Source: Crocodylus rhombifer
Taxonomy: Eukaryota > Chordata > Crocodylia > Crocodylidae
DNA length: 64,000 bases
Reading direction: 5' to 3'
NCBI GenBank assembly: GCA_038503035.1
Contig: JAVSML010021677.1
Location: 62,001-126,000 of the forward strand
This document shows, one piece after another, positions 22,688-34,446 of the stretch. The notes beneath the pieces were generated by a model. That model was not told where the DNA came from. It saw only the letters and a list, made by a program, of their open reading frames with translations, and ran no database searches. A program made the translations under genes and the position numbers. How positions within the stretch are numbered: the stretch's first letter is position 1; each line of letters begins with the position of its first letter.

Positions 22688-23570
22688 ATAATACCGTATG
22701 TTCTTATGTCCACCATGCCCCAGAATATAATTCATACTATGTTTTTGAAGGACAGAATGAAGACTTTTTTCCAGAATCATGGAAGGCAAGGACAGAGCCC
22801 AATCTTCATCTGACTGACCCTCCCTGTCCTGCTTAACCAAAAGCTGCAATGTTAGCTACTGCTGCAGACTATTCTGTCTGTTGAAAACTGCTAACGAGTG
22901 TCCAAGGCTATGAAATAGGAAGAGAGAGACCAGAAACAGCTAGCACACAGCAAAATTTCCCTAAGAAAGTTTATCTTGGTTAAAGGAATATCAAAAGAAG
23001 AAATGATTCTCAACACCATTGTCAACACCTCTGGAGTAAAAAACAACGAGCCAGACAAGGTTCTTTGGGTAAATGAGATATCTTTTATTAGACCAACTAA
23101 ATAGCTGGATAAATTGTTCTTTGTAAGCTTTCTGGTACAACACCCTTGTTCAGGCAGAGGGAGAGTCTACGGTTGTAATGTGTTCTCCTGGACAGGATAG
23201 AAGCCATTATGGAGGAAACTGAAGGTTGTTTGTACCCCAAAGCTTGCAAAGAACAATTATTTCCAACTATTTAGATAATCTAATAAAAGATATCTCATTT
23301 ACCCAAAGAACCTTGTCTGCCTATGTCCTTAGACCAACATGACTCCAACTAGCACCCTCGAACAATGATCTATTAATTCAATTGATTTCCTCAGCTGCCT
23401 AAATAGTAATGCCACTGCTGCTGCACTGTGGAGCAGGAATCAAAGCAGGGTGTTTTATCTCAGTCCAAAAATCAGCTTCCCTGCTTAATACGTGCACCCC
23501 AATTTTGAAGGGCTGGTTTTGATGGGGGGGGGAAGATGAATGTTGTATATGAAAACATACAATAATTTGA
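22688..23570. mobile_element. Inverted-end DNA element, copy A, interrupted by a Penelope piece
   Basis: Ends ataccgtatgttcttatgt and (reverse complement) attgtatgttttcatatac. Its two halves match the second copy at 29879-30864 (for example 'aatgccactgctgctgcactgtggagcaggaatcaaagcag' at 23410 and near 30737, quoted here from this copy in part). The copy is split by the Penelope fragment at 23034-23358. No transposase seen; superfamily not assigned. Confidence 0.6.
23034..23358. mobile_element. Penelope-like element terminal piece with 38-bp perfect inverted repeat
   Basis: Two arms at 23055-23092 and 23279-23316 are exact reverse complements (arm begins acaaggttctttgggtaaat). The motif 'gtctaataaaagatat...acccaaaga..cttg' is also the 3' end of the Penelope relic at 58250-59472, which assigns the family. 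The two terminal pieces sit head to head, inside the element at 22688-23570. Confidence 0.75.
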
Positions 23571-24055
23571 GTTTACCCAGAAACTTCAAAAGGAGTGAAA
23601 GCAGACCAAACCCTTAAACCCATCCTTGCTACAGCAAATGTAGATCACAGCTCCTGGATGGGACTTACAAAATTTCCTAAGAGTATAATTATGCAGCAGA
23701 AGTTCTGATGGTAACACTTAACACTGGTGGCCATGCTCATGCTAACTTAATCTAGCTAGGTGAGTAATAATAAGAATGAAGAATTTGTGGGCTGTAGAAG
23801 CCCATCAGAGACTCCAGGTGTAAACTTGCATTATTAGACTTTAGTGAAGTCTATGTCACTGTATCTTCAATTTTATCATCACCTATACTAGTTAGATTAC
23901 AACCAGTGCCTACTCTTGCTACATTTGCACTTTTATTTGGCTATGTAGCCATACGCTAAGCAGTCTATAGAATTAAGTCCCAACCATTTTCAATGTGATA
24001 TATGTTATCAAATCATCTAGGTGATTTTGAGAGCCTTACTCCCATCTGCACTTTT
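23571..24055. other. Intergenic, nothing recognised
   Basis: Unique-looking DNA; nothing recognised. Confidence 0.4.
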
Positions 24056-24060
24056 GTTTC

Positions 24061-24591
24061 TGTCACGCTGCTACTGCTGTGCGTGAGGACCGGAGATAAA
24101 GCTTCAGGACTTTTAGCGGGCAGTGGGGTTGTGCAAGTCCAGCTTGCACGTTGTTGTGATTAAACAATTGACAAGGAGCAGGTGGAGTGATGAGAAAAAT
24201 CGAAGCGTTTTAATTACTTACGGCTGCAGCTGCGGGTGAGAGAAGACAGAAGCAAACGAGGAGAATACAATGTGCTTACATGTCATGGTAAGTACAACGG
24301 CATCTGGCGGTTGCTAGGCGCGGACGTGAGGTGGAGGCTGGATGATCAGGCTAGCGTCCCTTGTAACAATGGAGTGGGTAACGAACGGCCTTGCTCCGGT
24401 GTGGCTAGGCACTCCCTTTTATTACTTTGGTGACGCACGCGATGACAAGTGGTAAGTTGCCTATCACCTGCTGATTTTTTTTTCAAAAAGCGCACACTTT
24501 AACTTTCTCCACCCTGGTCTCATGGCATGGAGGATGGGGACTCCTGCCATCTTGTTGCCTTGCACACCAGTGCAATTACAACAGAGAGACA
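24061..24591. mobile_element. CpG-rich solo LTR of an endogenous retrovirus or LTR retrotransposon
   Basis: 531 bp beginning TGTC and ending GACA, flanked by GTTTC at 24056-24060 and 24592-24596, a 5-bp target duplication. CpG density is far above the surroundings (for example 'ggcggttgctaggcgcggacgtgagg' region near 24305), suggesting a young insertion or one protected from methylation decay. An AATAAAAG-like signal lies on the minus strand near 24418-24430, so minus orientation is possible but not proven. It does not resemble the LTR at 44026-44354. No internal region follows. Confidence 0.75.
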
Positions 24592-24656
24592 GTTTCATGT
24601 TTCACATATGTCATGCCAATGCCTGAAAATAATAGTACCCATCTATTAGGACTGCG

Positions 24657-25361
24657 TGAAACGAGCCCTATTTCATTCAGATTCAGCCCAAATTAGGGAC
24701 AGTGATTTGATTTGTTGATTTGAATCACTGTCCCTGATTCGATTTGGCCAAATCCAAATCTGATTTGTTGATTCCGCGATTTGGACGAAGGCACAGCTTT
24801 AAAAAAAATTTCTACATATCTTGAAGTAGCAGCATGGTTCATGATTGCTGCGGTGCTGGGGCTCATGGAGCACCCCACGGGAGCACAGGGGGCTCTCCAG
24901 CGTGCTTGGCAGCAAAGCCATAAGTGGGCCAGAAGTACTTTTGGTCCACTTCCAGGTCTGCCAAGGAGCATGCTGGGTGGCCCCCCCCATTTCTCTCCAT
25001 CAGCCGGGGGGGGGGGGGCGGGCCCTGTGTGCTCCCCAGTGGACCAGGAAGTGGACTGGAAGTACTTTTGGTCCGCTTCTGGGTCTGCTGCCAAATGCAC
25101 TGGGGAGCCCCCTGTGCTTCTGTGGAATGCTGCATCTGCCCCAGCACCATAGCGTTCAGAGTCCCTGCTACCTAGAGGTACGTAGAAAAAACATTTAAAG
25201 TTGTATCTATGTCTGCATCACCGAATCCATCCAAATCTCTCTGAATTGATTCAGAGAGATTAAAGGGTCTTCTGATTTGATTTAGATTCAGAGATTTGGC
25301 CACCGAATCAGGCCAAATTTCCACTGAATTGAATCAGGGACTGAAGTTTGGCACAGCCCTG
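24657..25361. mobile_element. Palindromic hAT-like element with GC-rich core, copy A
   Basis: 705 bp with inverted ends taggactgcgtgaaac / gtttggcacagccctg. Outer arms carry the 'gattcaaatc..gattcg' motifs, inner arms match as reverse complements (agtacttttggtccacttcc near 24931 and its inverse near 25057), so the element folds back around about 25000. Flanking 8-mers CCATCTAT and CTGTTTAT differ only by three transitions, consistent with a decayed hAT duplication. Poly-G/C runs mark the centre. No transposase. Confidence 0.8.
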
Positions 25362-25369
25362 CTGTTTAT

Positions 25370-25857
25370 GAGATCAGCAGTAGCATGCTGTGCTCTCATC
25401 TGCCCTCTGGTGGAATATTGAAGGAAAAGAACTCTTCTTATTACAGCTGTTTGTTTTATTGTTCCAGTGAACAAACAAAAATATAGCACTTTGGTGTGCT
25501 CTGGAGCTGTGCACATTTGCAGGAAGTTATCTGAGGTAGATATGTTCTTTTCTGCTTGAACTGAAACAGGACAGATTTGGAATGGAAAGAGTTTTTGCTA
25601 AATGGAAAATAAATTCAAAAAGCAATTTATAAAAGTTCTATTTTTGCCTCTCATCCCCTTTTTTTTTTTTTTTTGAGGGCATGATTAGTACCCCTTTGAA
25701 TAGAAAATGTTTTGATGTTGAAAGGATAAAGACTCTGTAGGCAAAAAGTAAGTATTTCTTTAGAGTCTGCTGTTTCACATGTGTGTGATGTGGAGGGGAG
25801 GTCCTATGCTATTAGATTGAATCCAGCAATGAATGTAACTCCTAAGGTATTGATAAG
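25370..25857. other. Intergenic; poly-T tract near 25661-25674
   Basis: Only a T run is notable. Confidence 0.4.
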
Positions 25858-25859
25858 TA

Positions 25860-26339
25860 CAGGTTTCCCTCACTTTTTGCGGGTTCTGTATGTTCAAATT
25901 CGCTCTTATGCAATGATCCTTTTTATACCAAAAATTAATTATATGGGAGGTAAATTCACTCTTGTGCGATCGGTGTAGTGGAAGCCCACAGTTAGCTGCT
26001 TTGCACAGTCCATTGTGGGAGTGATGCGCACCAGAATATATTCTCCTTTGTGGATCTGCACTCCTCACTCATTGTCTGCAACATGTGTTTTTATAGTTGC
26101 CATCCCCGTTATGGTAGTGCCCTGTGCTTGTGTGTACTGTCTGCTGTTGGTGAGTACCAAAATTATCGTGTAAAAGTGGTAGAAATGGATCTGGGGGTCA
26201 GTACAGTTGAGATCTTGGAACGTATCCCTATTTGTTACATTGTAAAGTGGGTTCCTTTTATGTGAGTTGTGCGCTGTGTTCCAGTTCAAGTTATGTACTA
26301 TTTTCCAGGAACACATGTACAGCAAGTGAGGGAAACCTG
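25860..26339. mobile_element. Tc1/mariner-type (Tigger-like) non-autonomous element
   Basis: 480 bp bounded by TA (25858-25859 and 26340-26341). The ends caggtttccctcactt and aagtgagggaaacctg are exact inverted repeats over 16 bases. TA target and CAG-type ends fit the pogo/Tigger branch of Tc1/mariner. No intact transposase frame. Confidence 0.88.
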
Positions 26340-26341
26340 TA

Positions 26342-29300
26342 ATAAATACTTGGCCACTGATAGCTGCTGGAGAGTCAGGCCTGAGGGCTTGTATGAATTT
26401 CAAATATTTTCCTACATGGCTGAAATACAGCATTGCAATTCCATATAGGCTTATCGTTCACTGTTGTGGGAGTTGGCCACAATATTATTAGGACAGTGGG
26501 TATCACCTTTGGGAGCTACAGGTTTTAAATTGATTGTTATGGTACATAATTACATTTGGTGGGTGCTTCCGGTTTGCAAGGTAGGAACTGTGCTAAGGCT
26601 AATAAGGCTCTGCTCCTGGAAAACTTATAAGCATGTACTTAACCTTAAGTGTATGGTCCATCTTAGACAATTGATTTTAACAAGGCTATTTGTAGGCTTA
26701 AGTGCTTGGCTGGATCAGGGCCTGAAGTTCAAGGCCAAAGAATGTATTAGCCCAGCTTGTTCTAGAAAGGTTACACTGAAGTTCTAAATATTCAGACTTG
26801 AAAGAAAAAATGGGCTGAAATGTAAATGGAATTTGAAGGGCGATAACCATCTTCTCTGCCTTTTCGTTTCTTCTCCCTTCCCTTCTCTTATATTCTCTCA
26901 CTGCTTCCCTTCCAAAGAGCCGGCAAAACTGCTCAGTCTCAAATAGCTGTAATAGCTTTTTGTTTATGCAGGGCTTAAAAGGGCAGCTAGGAGAGTCAGC
27001 CTGGGAGTCTCCCAAGGTAATCAAAAAGGACAGATATAAATCTGACAGTTATTCAGTGCATCAGGATCTTACTGTCCTGTATGGGAATGTTGTTAGAGAG
27101 ATCAAGTTTTCAGCTTCTTTTTTAAAATCTCTTCCCTTTTTGTAACTTTGAGGGGCTGGTTCTCTTGTGCTTTTTCTTCTTTTCCTTTTTTTATGGATCT
27201 GGGATACTTCAGCAAGTAGAAAGCTAAGGCACCATCTCTGTTGCTTGCAAACAGCTTAAGAGTTTTGAGCACAGGTAGAGCACTTAGATCACAGCTTAAA
27301 CACAGTGTATTGACTAGTTGACAGTTTTATGGAAAGTGTCTGCCTACCATGAAAAATTTGGACTTTTCACTGAAAACAGAATTTTTTGTGAGGTTGGGGG
27401 TTTTTCTGAGCAAAAATATTTTGCATTTATTTTTCTTCAACAAAAAGTTTAAAATTTTCTGAGGGAGCAAAAATATTTTCTGACTAGCTCTAAGCATAAT
27501 AGCCAATGGGAAAGGAAAAATTGAATATTCCCATTATGATTATTTAGAAGTAAAAAAATTATGCAGACCGCCACACTGAGAACAGATAGAACAAGGGAGT
27601 TTGCCAACCATGCAATGATAATGCAAATCAGATGGGCTCACTGTCCCCTAAAAAGGAATGTTTTACATAGCTGGGGTGGAAAATGATGGAGCTATGTAAA
27701 TGTGACTGTGACTGTCCTGCTCTCTAGTGGGGTGAGACAATTTTATTTTAGTGCAGTGACTTACCATCATGCCAGGCATACAGATAATCACATACAACTA
27801 AAAGACCAGAAGGAACTGGATTGATTCAGAGCATTTTTGGTGTCTACAGTGGTGTTCCTGCTCCTGACAACTTCTTCTACATATCCAGGAAAGAAAAGTC
27901 TGGGTCACCATATCATACCAAACACTTCAGTAAATGAAGAATGGTTACTCGCTATACTTCTCTTAAAGGAATTCAGAAGTGTTGCAAAGGAATCTGATTA
28001 TATATGGCATCTAGTGCAATGTAACTTTTTGGAAGGTCAGTGGCAAGAAATGATGATAAGAAATACATATGAAGACCAGAGTAGTTCAGCGAGTGAGAAG
28101 GGAGGCCAAGTCCATTAGTACTATGCAGAAACAAGTTTATTCACAAGAAAAATACATAAACATCTTGATGGTAACTTGAGGGCTGAAAGAGCAATAAAAA
28201 GTAACTCATAAGAAATGTTCTGATTGGAACAGAAAATCTAATTGCTAGTTAACTTTTTCTCTACTCATTTGCACAGGATAAGGTTAACAAAATTGGGAAG
28301 TGGAGGAGAGGGATTTTAAGGAAGAGAACTGTTCAAGGGAGGGAGGGGAATATTTGAGCTCTTAAATTATCTGAGCTGTTGATGGTGGTCTGTCTTGAAT
28401 TCACTGTTGCATAAAGAGATATTTTTTAATGTAGTCAGCATCAATATTTTGATACATCTAGCCAAATAAACACACAAGCCCAGAAACTTTTCCTGCTGTG
28501 TTGAAAGCAATTGCAAAATGCACCATGAAAGCCAGACATAAAAATATCATGATGGTGATGATTTGTTTCTTAAATAGTATATCTAAGCTGATATGTGAAT
28601 GAAAAAATATTGTCAAAGTAGTTAAACAAGAGCAGGTGAATGCTGAAATATGAAGACAAACCAAGAAAAATGTACCTTGGTTTATACCAGGGCAATACAA
28701 GTGACCTCCTGTAAAGCAGGTGATTTCCCTACAATTAAGAGCTGACTGGTAAGTATACTCCAGAAGGCCAAGCCCCAAAGATGTGCTGTTCCTTGTTTAT
28801 GTGACCAGCAATGACCAGCTGCACAATTTAAAATCAATTGCATTGCCCAGGAGTAAATAAATCTAGAATTACCATTCATCTAGGATGTGTCCCTCTTCAC
28901 ATAGCACCCAAGTAGCTTTAACACACATGGCATGTATGATCAACATTTCTCTATGCTCTGCTAATTGCTGACTGTCAGATTCAGAATGTGGCCAAAGGAG
29001 CCCCAGGCAACTGGCTGCAAATTAGAGTAGCCATGGCTAGCTCAAAGATCAGGTGTTTAACATTGCCTATGCTTCTCTGTACAGAGCTTGGCCAAAGCTA
29101 GAGAGCTGGTCTGCAGAACAACATGAGCCTGTTCTGTGGGTGTACCTCTGGCACACATGAGAAAGTCATCACCCCTCTGCTGTTTTCCAGCTGGACACAG
29201 TGTGATCTTGTTGTCTTCACCATCCTGCTGTGACAGAAAGGATGAGAAACAGACTTGGGATGATTATACAGGCAAAGCTCTTTCCTTAACTGAACTTGCA

Positions 29301-29878
29301 ACATGACATCTCCTTCCACATTCTGACTGCTAAACACAGACATGCAGAAAATTTCCACTGACTCTTGTGTCACTTTCTTATCACAGAGGCCTGCCCTTTT
29401 AAAAGAACAGCATCCAATTAATGATGTTAACCCCAGTACTTCATTTTCCACAGGACTTTTGTGAACTAGAATAATTATAGAGCACTACTAATGATGAAAC
29501 TGATTTTCCAGATGGATTGATATTTGAGCCACTGGAACTAGAGAATTATTGTTGGGTCTGCCATCAGACTCATAAGCAAAAAAAATGAGTCTTCTGTGCC
29601 ATTAGAAAGTACAAGGAAACAGACATTGCATGCACAAATAGTGGTATCCTCTGAAGGCATTCTAAGACAGGCAATTTATAGCCATTAGAAGGACAAATGC
29701 AAAAGCCATAGTATTCACCAAGTTGAAACCTAATCACAGTCTAGAATTGGCACCATTTCCAGGAGTGCTTTAAATGGACCAGTGCAATATCAAGTGTGAT
29801 AGCCAGGGTGTTTTTGTCTACATGGTGCTTACCAGAATCTTTTGTCAAAGAGCTGTGGAATTAGTTTGAGAATTGTCT
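26342..29878. other. Intergenic, no gene recognised
   Basis: 3.5 kb of mostly AT-rich DNA. Short open frames up to 117 codons (29098-29451, minus) have no recognisable domain and no splice partners. No named repeat with confidence. This is the longest repeat-poor block in the intergenic region and a reasonable place to look for conserved non-coding sequence. Confidence 0.4.
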
Positions 29879-30864
29879 GTATATACACCATGTTATCTCA
29901 CATACAATACACCCCAGAACATAATATGCACCTTGTTTTTGAAAGGCAGAATGAAGGGGAAAAAAGATTGTTCCAGTGTTGTTGAGGCATAGAGCAGATT
30001 TCAGCAGACTCACCTTTCCTCTCCTGCTTAACTGCAGCTGAAACCCTAGCTGCTGCTGAAGACTGATCTCCTTGGGTGGGTCTATGATTCTGAAGAGCTA
30101 AAGCATCTCTAAGAGTGAAGTTACATCTTACACATATTATACTTAGAACACTTAAAATGCTAGCACCTTAAAGCTTGTTAACTTGCGCTAAGTGCCCTCT
30201 GAGCATCTCAAAGTTACACAGGTGAGGGTTAACTCTGAGCCATGATACCTAGCCTGTTAGGGCAACTTCAGCCTGCTCCACAGAGATCAAACTAGCAATA
30301 TATACTCTTCCAGCATCCCAAGATACACTATTCCTAGCCCCCTAGCCTCCACCCAGACCAGGGATAGAGTTCAAATGTCCAGGCCTTTAGCCACAGTCCT
30401 GCTTGCCTGCTCTCTAGTGGCAAGTCAGAGCTCTACAAGTAAGAAACAGTATTAACCCTTAATGTGTGACTGTTCACAGCACATTCTAACTTTAACACCA
30501 CTTAACATTCCACAGATTTAGTATGATCTAGTGTGTAATTTCACTAAGAGTTTAAAGTCCTAAGAGAAAGACCAGGAGCAGGTAGGAGACAGCAAAATTG
30601 CTTATTTAGTCTAGAGAAGATTAGTTTGATTAGAGTAACTTCAAAACTATTAAGAAGGACAGAGAATCATTAACACCTCTGGAATGAAGAACAATGATTC
30701 ACTAAGTTGACTGACTCCCTTAGCTGCCATGGTAATGCCACTGCTGCCACACTGTGAAGCGGGAATCAAAGCAAGATGCTTCGATCCCAATCAGAAAATC
30801 AGCTTGCCTGCTCAATACATGCACCCCAGCTTTGTGCGTGGATGTGACAAAATATGGTATATAC
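29879..30864. mobile_element. Inverted-end DNA element, copy B
   Basis: 986 bp with ends gtatatacaccatgttatct and (reverse complement) gtatataccatattttgtca. Its left 200 bp matches 22690-22900 and its right 200 bp matches 23370-23560. The middle (30085-30640) has no counterpart in the other copy, so one copy lost or the other gained sequence. Confidence 0.65.
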
Positions 30865-31244
30865 ATATATAATTTACATGACGCTGTCCAATCATATACT
30901 TTAAAAAAAAAATTTCAGTTTTTTCAAACATATTTTTTACAAAGCGCTGACGAAGCTGTTACCCAAGTACTTCCCTTCCCTTTACTTAGAGGACTAGCTT
31001 TTATGTGCCATTTAATTAAAAACAGAGCATGATTCCCATTACAACTAGTCACTGGTTTTGATGGTGTACCCCCAATCAGATTATCATTTATATTATAGCT
31101 GACTTGAAAATTCTTTTACACTACCAAAGACTTTGTGTCCATGAGAATGTCTTCACTGAAATTACATGATAAAACAGTGAGATGTCTGTCGGTGACACAT
31201 GTATCAACTTGGAGAAAATGAATTTTCAGAAGATCTAGGACAGC
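30865..31244. other. Intergenic, nothing recognised
   Basis: AT-rich DNA; nothing recognised. Confidence 0.4.
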
Positions 31245-31600
31245 GGAGATGCATAGGCGGTGCATGAGGGTGCATGTACATCCTCTGAGCATGGTGGTGC
31301 ACCCCTTACAAAAAGGCACTGCCGACACTGTCAGTGGCACCTGTGGACAGTCACCACTCACCACCCTGATGTCGGTGTGATCCCCACTGGCTGCTGCCAA
31401 TGCTGCCAGGAGCATCTGCAGGTGGTCTCCAATCCCTGGTCAGCGCTTACTATTCCCCTCCCCCCCACGCTGCTGACAGCACTGGTCGTGTCTGCAGGAA
31501 CTCCCCTGCTTACTGCTGCCATGACCCACCACACTCCCACCACCGCCATGCCCCTCCAGCCGCCAGGGGCACGCATCATTCATGACCTAGGAACAAAGGA
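31245..31600. repeat. Degenerate minisatellite-like repeat block B
   Basis: Relative of 18990-19405: shares 'ctgtggacagtcaccactcaccacc' and 'tctgcaggtggt' cores and ends with 'ggggcacgcatcattcatg'. Here it starts with 'tgcatgagggtgcatgtacatcc', which may be the true head of the element. GC-rich, non-coding. Confidence 0.55.
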
Positions 31601-32123
31601 GAACAGTAGGGAAAAAGTGATAGATGCGGGAATCACTGAGACAGTTAGTTTGCCAAGTGTGTTTCTGTGAAGGAAAAAGAATGATCAAACTACTTTTGTA
31701 CATGTTACTCCACTTCAGAGGGGAAAGGGAAACTGTTTTCTCTAGCAGGAAGTCAGACAAAACACAATTTCCATTTTGTTCCACTTGGCAATATTGAAAA
31801 AACCTGGACCGTGAAGAGAGGTTTCTGAAAATGGGCTTATAACAACACACAAACTTTCACACTTACAAATGTAATACTGTTAAAAATAGTCTTCTTGGCA
31901 TCTCTTGCAGAAGGATCTGCAAATATTTTACAGTCTATATAGGAACACTTCCTAATACTGCTGTTTTTAATGTTATAATAATTCCCAGAAGGCTCAGTGA
32001 GGATTGGGATTATGTTATACTGGGCATTACACAAACACATTAAATATGGGCCTATGTATTATTTAAATATTTTGACTTAAGTCATTACAAATCTTAGGAT
32101 TCAGAAGTGTTTCCATTGTTACA
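31601..32123. other. Intergenic, nothing recognised
   Basis: AT-rich DNA; nothing recognised. Confidence 0.4.
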
Positions 32124-34390
32124 TAGAATCATAGAAAGTTAGAGTTGGAAGGGACCTCAGGAGGTCACCTAGGCCAACCTCCTACTCAAAGCAGGACCAT
32201 CCCCAACTATATCATCCCAGCCAAAGCTTTGTCCAGCCAAGTTTTGAAAACCCCCAAGGATGACGCTTCCACTACCTCTCTGGGTAACCTGTTCCAGTGT
32301 TTTACTACCCTCCTAGTGAGAAAATACTTCCTAATATTTAACCTAACCTTCCCTTGCTGCAACTTGAGACTATTCCTCCTTGTTCTGTCATCTGCCACCA
32401 CTGAGCATAGCTTAGTTCCATCCTCTTTCAAACCCCCTTCAGGTAGTCAAAGACTGCTATTAAGTCTCCTCTCAATCTCCACTTCTCTAGACTAAATAAG
32501 CCAAGTTCCCCAAATCTTTCCTCATAAGTCATGTTCCCCAGCCCTCTCACCATTTTTGTTGCCCTCTGCTGAACTGTCTTCAGTTTGTCCCCATCCTTTT
32601 AGTAGTGGGAGGCCCAAAACTGAACACGCTACTCCAGATGTTGCTTCACCAGTGCTGAATAGAGGGGAATAATTACTTTGCTTGACCTACTGGTGACACA
32701 CCTACCAATGCAGCCCAGTATGCCATTAGCCTTCTTGGGCACACTGGTGGCTCAAATTCAGCTTATTGTCTACTGTCACCCCCAGGTGCTTTTCTGCAGA
32801 GCTGCTGCCCAGCCAGTCAGCCCCCAGCCTGTCCTGTTGCATGGGATTGTTCCAACCTAAGTTCAACCAGGACTTTGCGCTTGTCGTGGTTGAACCTCAT
32901 GAGATTCCTTTTGGCCCAATCCTCCAATTTGTCTAGGTCACTCTGAATCCTAACCCTGTTCCCCAGCGTATCTACTACTCCCTCCAGCTTAGTGTCATTG
33001 ATTACTACTCTGAGCCCAATGCTCCAGCCAGTTTTCTATCCACTTTACAGTCCATTCATTCAGCCCATACTTCTTTAGCTTGCCTGCAAGAATGTTGTGG
33101 GAAACCATATCAAAAACCTTTCTAAAATCAAGGTACACCACATCCACTGGTCTCCCTGCAACCACAGAGCCAGTAACTTCATCACAGAAGGCAATCAGGT
33201 TAGTCAGGGATGATTTGCCCTTGGTGAATCTATGCTGATTGTTTCTAATCACATTTTTCTCCTCCCAGTGCTTACAAATGAATTCCTTGAGGATCTGCTC
33301 CATGATTTTTCCAGGGACTGACACATGAGGCTGACTGGTCTGTAGTTCCCTGGATCCTCCTTTTTCCCTTTCTTAAATATGGGCACTATGTTTGTCCTTT
33401 TCCAATCATCTGGGACCTCTCCTGATCACCATCAAATTTCAAAGATGATGGCCAATGGCTCTGCAATCATATCAGCCAACTCCCTCAGCACCCTTGGGTG
33501 CATCCCATCTGTCCCCATAGACTTGTACATATCTATCTTTTCTAAATAGTCCCTAACCTATTCCTTCACCACTGTTGACTGCTCACCTCCTCTCAAAACT
33601 GTGCTGCCTAGCAATATTCCCTCTAAGGAGTAGTGGTCCGTGAGTGCACCGCTTTGTTCCCGCTTCCCCTTTCGGCACAGTGTGGTCTGCTGGTAAGTGC
33701 CCCAAAGTAAGTGTCCAGGTAGGAGCGGGCAGGGTTCAGCCACCAGACAGAGGCAAGCTCCTCACTCCTCATGCAGGACAGGCAGCAGTTCCTCTCCGAG
33801 GTGAGGTGGGGGCTGGGGCTGGGGCTGGCACAGGCTCCGCTGGCTCCAGGGAACTGCTCTGCGGGCTTCACCGGCTCCAGGGAACTGCTCCATGGGTTCT
33901 GGAGAACTGCTCCACTCCACTGCATCGCCTCAGGGAGTGAGGGGGCACATGGCATCAGGGCCATGGAGCAGTTCCCTGGAGCCAGCAGAGCCCACAAAGC
34001 AGTTCCCCGGAGCCAGCAGAGCCTGCACCAGCCCCCGCCCCTGCCTTTGGGAGGGTGAGCGGCCTTAAAGTTTGTGCATGGCAAGATTTTTACTTGTGTG
34101 TGGCTGTGCACGTGCACAGTTTGGAGGGAACGCTGCTGCCCAGTACAATAGTCTGGGAGCTGCCCTTGCCTGTGAAGATGAAGGCACAAAAGGCATTGAG
34201 CGCTTCAGCCTTTTCTGCATTCTCTGTCACTAGGTTGCCTCCACCGTTCAGTAAGGGACCCACGCTTTTCCTGATTTTTCCCTGACCCACACTTCCTTTC
34301 CCTCTTGCTACCGACAACTTGTAGAAACCTTCTTGTTACCCTTTACATCCCTTGCTAACTGCAACTCCAATTGCACTTTAACTTTAAATT
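32124..34390 (-). mobile_element. CR1 LINE copy interrupted by a hAT-like insertion
   Basis: Minus-strand CR1. The 3' end (antisense tagaatcatagaaagttaga) is at 32124. Reverse-transcriptase fragments on the minus strand include 33324-32995 ('NNQHRFTKGKSSLTNLIAF', 'VVYLDFRKVFDMVSHNIL'), the fingers and palm motifs of CR1 RT, and the copy resumes at 34141-34390 beyond the insertion at 33609-34132. Several stops and frameshifts make it dead. 5' truncated inside the region before RT. Confidence 0.9.
33609..34132. mobile_element. hAT-like element nested in CR1
   Basis: 524 bp inserted in the CR1 copy. Inverted end motifs ttccctctaa and (reverse complement of the right) ttccctccaa. The CR1 reads across the insertion from GTGCTGCC (33601-33608) to CTGCTGCC (34133-34140), one base apart, an 8-bp duplication. 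GC-rich interior with 'ctccagggaactgctc' repeated several times in both orientations. The open frames across it are artefacts. Confidence 0.8.
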
Positions 34391-34446
34391 CCATTGAAAA
34401 CAGGTTTTCAGAAAGACAACTTTTGTGATACTAGCTATCTCACACT

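Noticed and set aside
24693..25198. Overlapping frames on both strands of 95-135 codons
   Set aside because: Products of the palindromic element at 24657-25361; both strands are open because the arms mirror each other.
29098..29451. 117-codon minus-strand frame in the repeat-poor intergenic block
   Set aside because: No recognisable domain, no promoter or splice evidence, and one open frame of this length is expected by chance in 64 kb.
33623..34189. 188-codon minus-strand open frame
   Set aside because: Covers the hAT-like insertion nested in CR1; repeat-derived.
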